From: an uncultured Variovorax sp.
Lineage (GTDB): Bacteria > Pseudomonadota > Gammaproteobacteria > Burkholderiales > Burkholderiaceae
Length of the DNA: 7,828 nt
NCBI GenBank assembly: GCA_946478645.1
Contig: CAMLCW010000246.1
Location: 1 to 7,828 of the forward strand
Direction: 5' to 3'
Shown here: positions 6,091-7,828 of the stretch, one piece after another
How the letters are laid out: every line of letters begins with the position of its first letter
Numbering within the stretch: position 1 is the first letter of the stretch
The notes under the pieces: generated by a model
The model's input: only the letters and a program-made list of their open reading frames with translations
Told to the model about the DNA's origin: nothing
The model's database searches: none
Made by a program: the position numbers and the translations under genes

Positions 6091-7071
6091 CTATTCTTCG
6101 GGCGGATGGCTGGCCGCGTGGCGCTCGAGCAGCAGGTAGAGCACGAGCCCGCCGCCCAGCGGCAACAGGTAGTAGACCGCGCGGTAGGCCAGCACCGCGC
6201 CCATCAGCGTGCCCTGGCGCACGCTGCCCGACAGCAGCGCGAGGTACACGGCCTCGAGCACGCCGAGGCCGGCCGGGATCGGCGTCACCACGCCGACGAT
6301 GGAGGCGGCCAGCAGCACACCCAGCGTGGTGGCATAGGGCACCTGCTGTCCGAGCAGCAGGTACATGGCGCAGCCCATCAGCGCCCAGTTGGCGCTCGAG
6401 AGCGCGAGCTGGACCAGCGCAAGCCTGGACGACGGCAGCTCGAGGCGCCGTCCCTTCACATGCCAGTGCCTGCCGTGCAGGAAATGGCAGGCCACCACGT
6501 AGGCGATCGCCAGCACGATCATCAGTACGCCGAGCGCACGGAAGGCCTCGGTGCCCAGGTGCGCCTCGCGCGGCGGCGAGATCGCGCCCGAAGCGAACAG
6601 GCTGCCGGCCAGGAGCCCGTAGCCGAGCCAGTTGGTGGCCAGGCTGATGCCGACGATCTGGGCCACGGTGGCCTCGTCGAGGCCGGCGCGCGCATAGAGC
6701 CGCGCGCGCAGCGCAATGCCGCCGACCAGCGAGCCGAGGTTGAGGTTGAAGGCGTAGCTCGCCACCGCGATGGCCCAGGTCCGCCAGCGCGGCAGGTGGT
6801 GGCGCGTGTGCCGCCGGCCGATCAGGTCGAAGCAGCCGTAGAGCGCATGGCTCATCGTGGCAAGGCCGAGCGCGGCCAGCAGCACCGTGGCCGGATAGCG
6901 GCGCAGCGCCTGCCATGCGCCGGCCCAGTCGACCTTGTGCGCATGCGAGAGCAAGAGGCCCAGCACCACGATGCCGAGCACCGGCAGCGCAAAGCGGCGG
7001 CAGCGGCGCCACAGCGCCTGCTTGCCTGTAGCGGGCACCGCCGGAGGGAGCGTGGTGGCATCGTGCGTCAT
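6091..7071 (-). CDS. YbhN/UPF0104-type integral membrane protein (LPG synthase TM-like)
   Basis: This 326-aa polytopic inner-membrane protein belongs to the UPF0104/YbhN family, related to the membrane half of lysylphosphatidylglycerol synthase (flippase-like). Likely membrane segments lie near residues 27-43, 61-80, 98-118, 136-160, 180-197, 219-239, 246-266 and 288-315. Two family-typical stretches are visible: GSLVGGIALRARLYARAGL at 113-131, and PIPAGLGVLEAVYLALL at 264-280, which matches the usual Pro-x-Pro-Gly-Gly-Leu-Gly-x-x-Glu pattern with Ala in place of one Gly. The soluble aminoacyl-transferase domain of true MprF proteins is absent, so this is not a complete lysyl-PG synthase. The start ATG lies 11 nt after the kinase stop codon with only a weak purine-rich stretch as ribosome binding site. 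The stop is 21 nt before ligD, so the three genes probably share a transcript. The biochemical role is unknown; envelope lipid handling is inferred from the family. Confidence 0.87.
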   Translation of the reverse strand: MTHDATTLPPAVPATGKQALWRRCRRFALPVLGIVVLGLLLSHAHKVDWAGAWQALRRYPATVLLAALGLATMSHALYGCFDLIGRRHTRHHLPRWRTWAIAVASYAFNLNLGSLVGGIALRARLYARAGLDEATVAQIVGISLATNWLGYGLLAGSLFASGAISPPREAHLGTEAFRALGVLMIVLAIAYVVACHFLHGRHWHVKGRRLELPSSRLALVQLALSSANWALMGCAMYLLLGQQVPYATTLGVLLAASIVGVVTPIPAGLGVLEAVYLALLSGSVRQGTLMGAVLAYRAVYYLLPLGGGLVLYLLLERHAASHPPEE

Positions 7072-7082
7072 GGCGGCTTTCT

Positions 7083-7828
7083 TCAGAACAGGGCGAGCAG
7101 TGCCGCCAGGTCGAGCGGCTTGAGAAGATGGTGGTCGAAGCCCGCGGCCGCAATGCGCTCCTTGTCGCCCTGCTGGCCCCAGCCGGTCAGCGCGACCAGC
7201 ACCAGGCCCGCCAGCGTCGGCTCAGCGCGCAGCCGGCTCGCGAGTTCGCACCCGTCCATGCCCGGCATGCCGATGTCGAGGATCGCCAGGCCCGGCCGCT
7301 CGCCGTCGGCCACCATGCGCAGCGCAGCGTCGCCGCTGTAGGCCACGCTGGGCTTGGCGCCCAGCGAGCGCAGCAGGTCCGCGAGTGCATCGGCTGCATC
7401 GCTGTTGTCGTCGACGATGAGCACGGCCTCGGGCAGCGTCGCGGGCCATCCGCCGATCGCGGGCGCCGTCGACGGCCGCAGGCCGGCCTCACCGCGCATG
7501 GCCGGAAGCCGCACGCGGAACATCGCACCCTGCCCGAGTCCCTCGCTGAGCGCCTCGACGCTGCCGCCATGGAGCTCGACGAGGCTCTTCACCAGCGTGA
7601 GCCCGATGCCCAGGCCGCCCTGCGCCGCTTTCGAAGTGCCGCTGACCTGCACGAACATGTCGAAGATCGAGCGCAGCATGCCGGGCGCAATGCCGGTGCC
7701 GTTGTCCCACACCTCGACCACGGCGCTGCGGCCTTCTCGGCGCAGCACGATGCGGACCTGGCCGCCCGGCGCGGTGTACTTGGCGGCGTTGTTGAGCAGG
7801 TTCGAGAACACCTGCGTCAGGCGCACGC
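7083..7828 (-). CDS. Hybrid sensor histidine kinase/response regulator (N-terminal part outside window)
   Basis: Only the C-terminal 248 codons or so are present; the frame enters from the right edge already inside the kinase ATPase domain. The GTG at 7826-7824 is an internal valine codon, not a start. Counting from that valine, the N box NLLNNAAKYT is at 9-18, the G1 box DNGTGI at 41-46 and the G2 box GLGIGLTLV at 71-79, so ATP binding looks intact. After a linker at about 112-133, a CheY-like receiver domain follows: the acidic pair Asp139-Asp140, phospho-acceptor Asp184 in LDIGMPGMDG, Thr214 in ALTGWG and Lys236 in LLKPLD. The protein ends right after the receiver, with no HPt or output domain. 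The signal sensed, the dimerisation His and any PAS or membrane sensor lie outside the window. It is the most upstream visible gene of the unit that continues into the YbhN-like gene and ligD. Confidence 0.94.
   Translation of the reverse strand, partial: VRLTQVFSNLLNNAAKYTAPGGQVRIVLRREGRSAVVEVWDNGTGIAPGMLRSIFDMFVQVSGTSKAAQGGLGIGLTLVKSLVELHGGSVEALSEGLGQGAMFRVRLPAMRGEAGLRPSTAPAIGGWPATLPEAVLIVDDNSDAADALADLLRSLGAKPSVAYSGDAALRMVADGERPGLAILDIGMPGMDGCELASRLRAEPTLAGLVLVALTGWGQQGDKERIAAAGFDHHLLKPLDLAALLALF

Noticed and set aside
5237..7153. Minus-strand open frame (about 638 codons) overlapping the YbhN-like gene and ligD in another frame
   Set aside because: It crosses two well-supported genes in a shifted frame and has low-complexity Arg/Ala composition without domain motifs. 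It is a frame shadow.
5587..7341. Plus-strand open frame (about 584 codons) antisense to ligD, the YbhN-like gene and the kinase
   Set aside because: It spans three opposite-strand genes with intact motifs and shows no recognisable domain of its own.
7824..7826. GTG as a start codon for a stand-alone 247-aa protein at the right edge
   Set aside because: It falls inside the conserved kinase sequence just before the N box. The frame continues off the window, so this is a truncated longer protein.

Overview
This is a high-GC, densely coding chromosomal segment. Codon use (strong G/C in third positions), the thymidylate synthase and DHFR sequences, and the gene types suggest a betaproteobacterium of the Burkholderiales, most likely Comamonadaceae and close to Variovorax. 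That placement is an inference from protein resemblance, not a search result. There are no tRNA or rRNA genes, insertion sequences, CRISPR arrays or integration scars. The window reads as an ordinary chromosomal segment, not a mobile island.

Layout. (1) 1-572, minus strand: a cobalt-type nitrile hydratase alpha subunit, cut at its C-terminus by the left edge. (2) 573-646: a short divergent intergenic region. (3) 647-3121, plus strand: thyA, folA and an exported App1-like (DUF2183) phosphatase, with a 16-nt gap and then an ATGA overlap, so probably one transcript. ThyA makes dTMP and releases dihydrofolate, and FolA reduces this back to tetrahydrofolate, so the first two genes form one metabolic cycle. 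The third gene appears to be a passenger. (4) 3122-3281: the only sizeable non-coding gap. It is AT-richer than its surroundings and carries several possible RNA stem-loops. (5) 3282-3521, plus strand: a 79-aa protein of unknown function with a strong ribosome binding site, overlapping the ligD 3' end tail to tail. (6) 3508-7828, minus strand, transcribed right to left: a hybrid histidine kinase/response regulator (5' end outside the window), an 11-nt gap, a YbhN/UPF0104-type membrane protein, a 21-nt gap, and ligD, a three-domain DNA ligase D of the non-homologous end-joining pathway.

The protein-coding genes belong to known families and their catalytic motifs look intact. I did not find a clearly new multi-gene system. 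The observations most worth checking are RNA-level and contextual: a 9-bp stem-loop filling the thyA-folA junction with the folA ribosome binding site in its loop; interleaved and serial stem-loops between the App1-like gene and the 79-aa gene; an exported lipid-phosphatase-like protein translationally coupled to folA; and ligD sitting in a kinase/membrane-protein operon with no ku gene in view.
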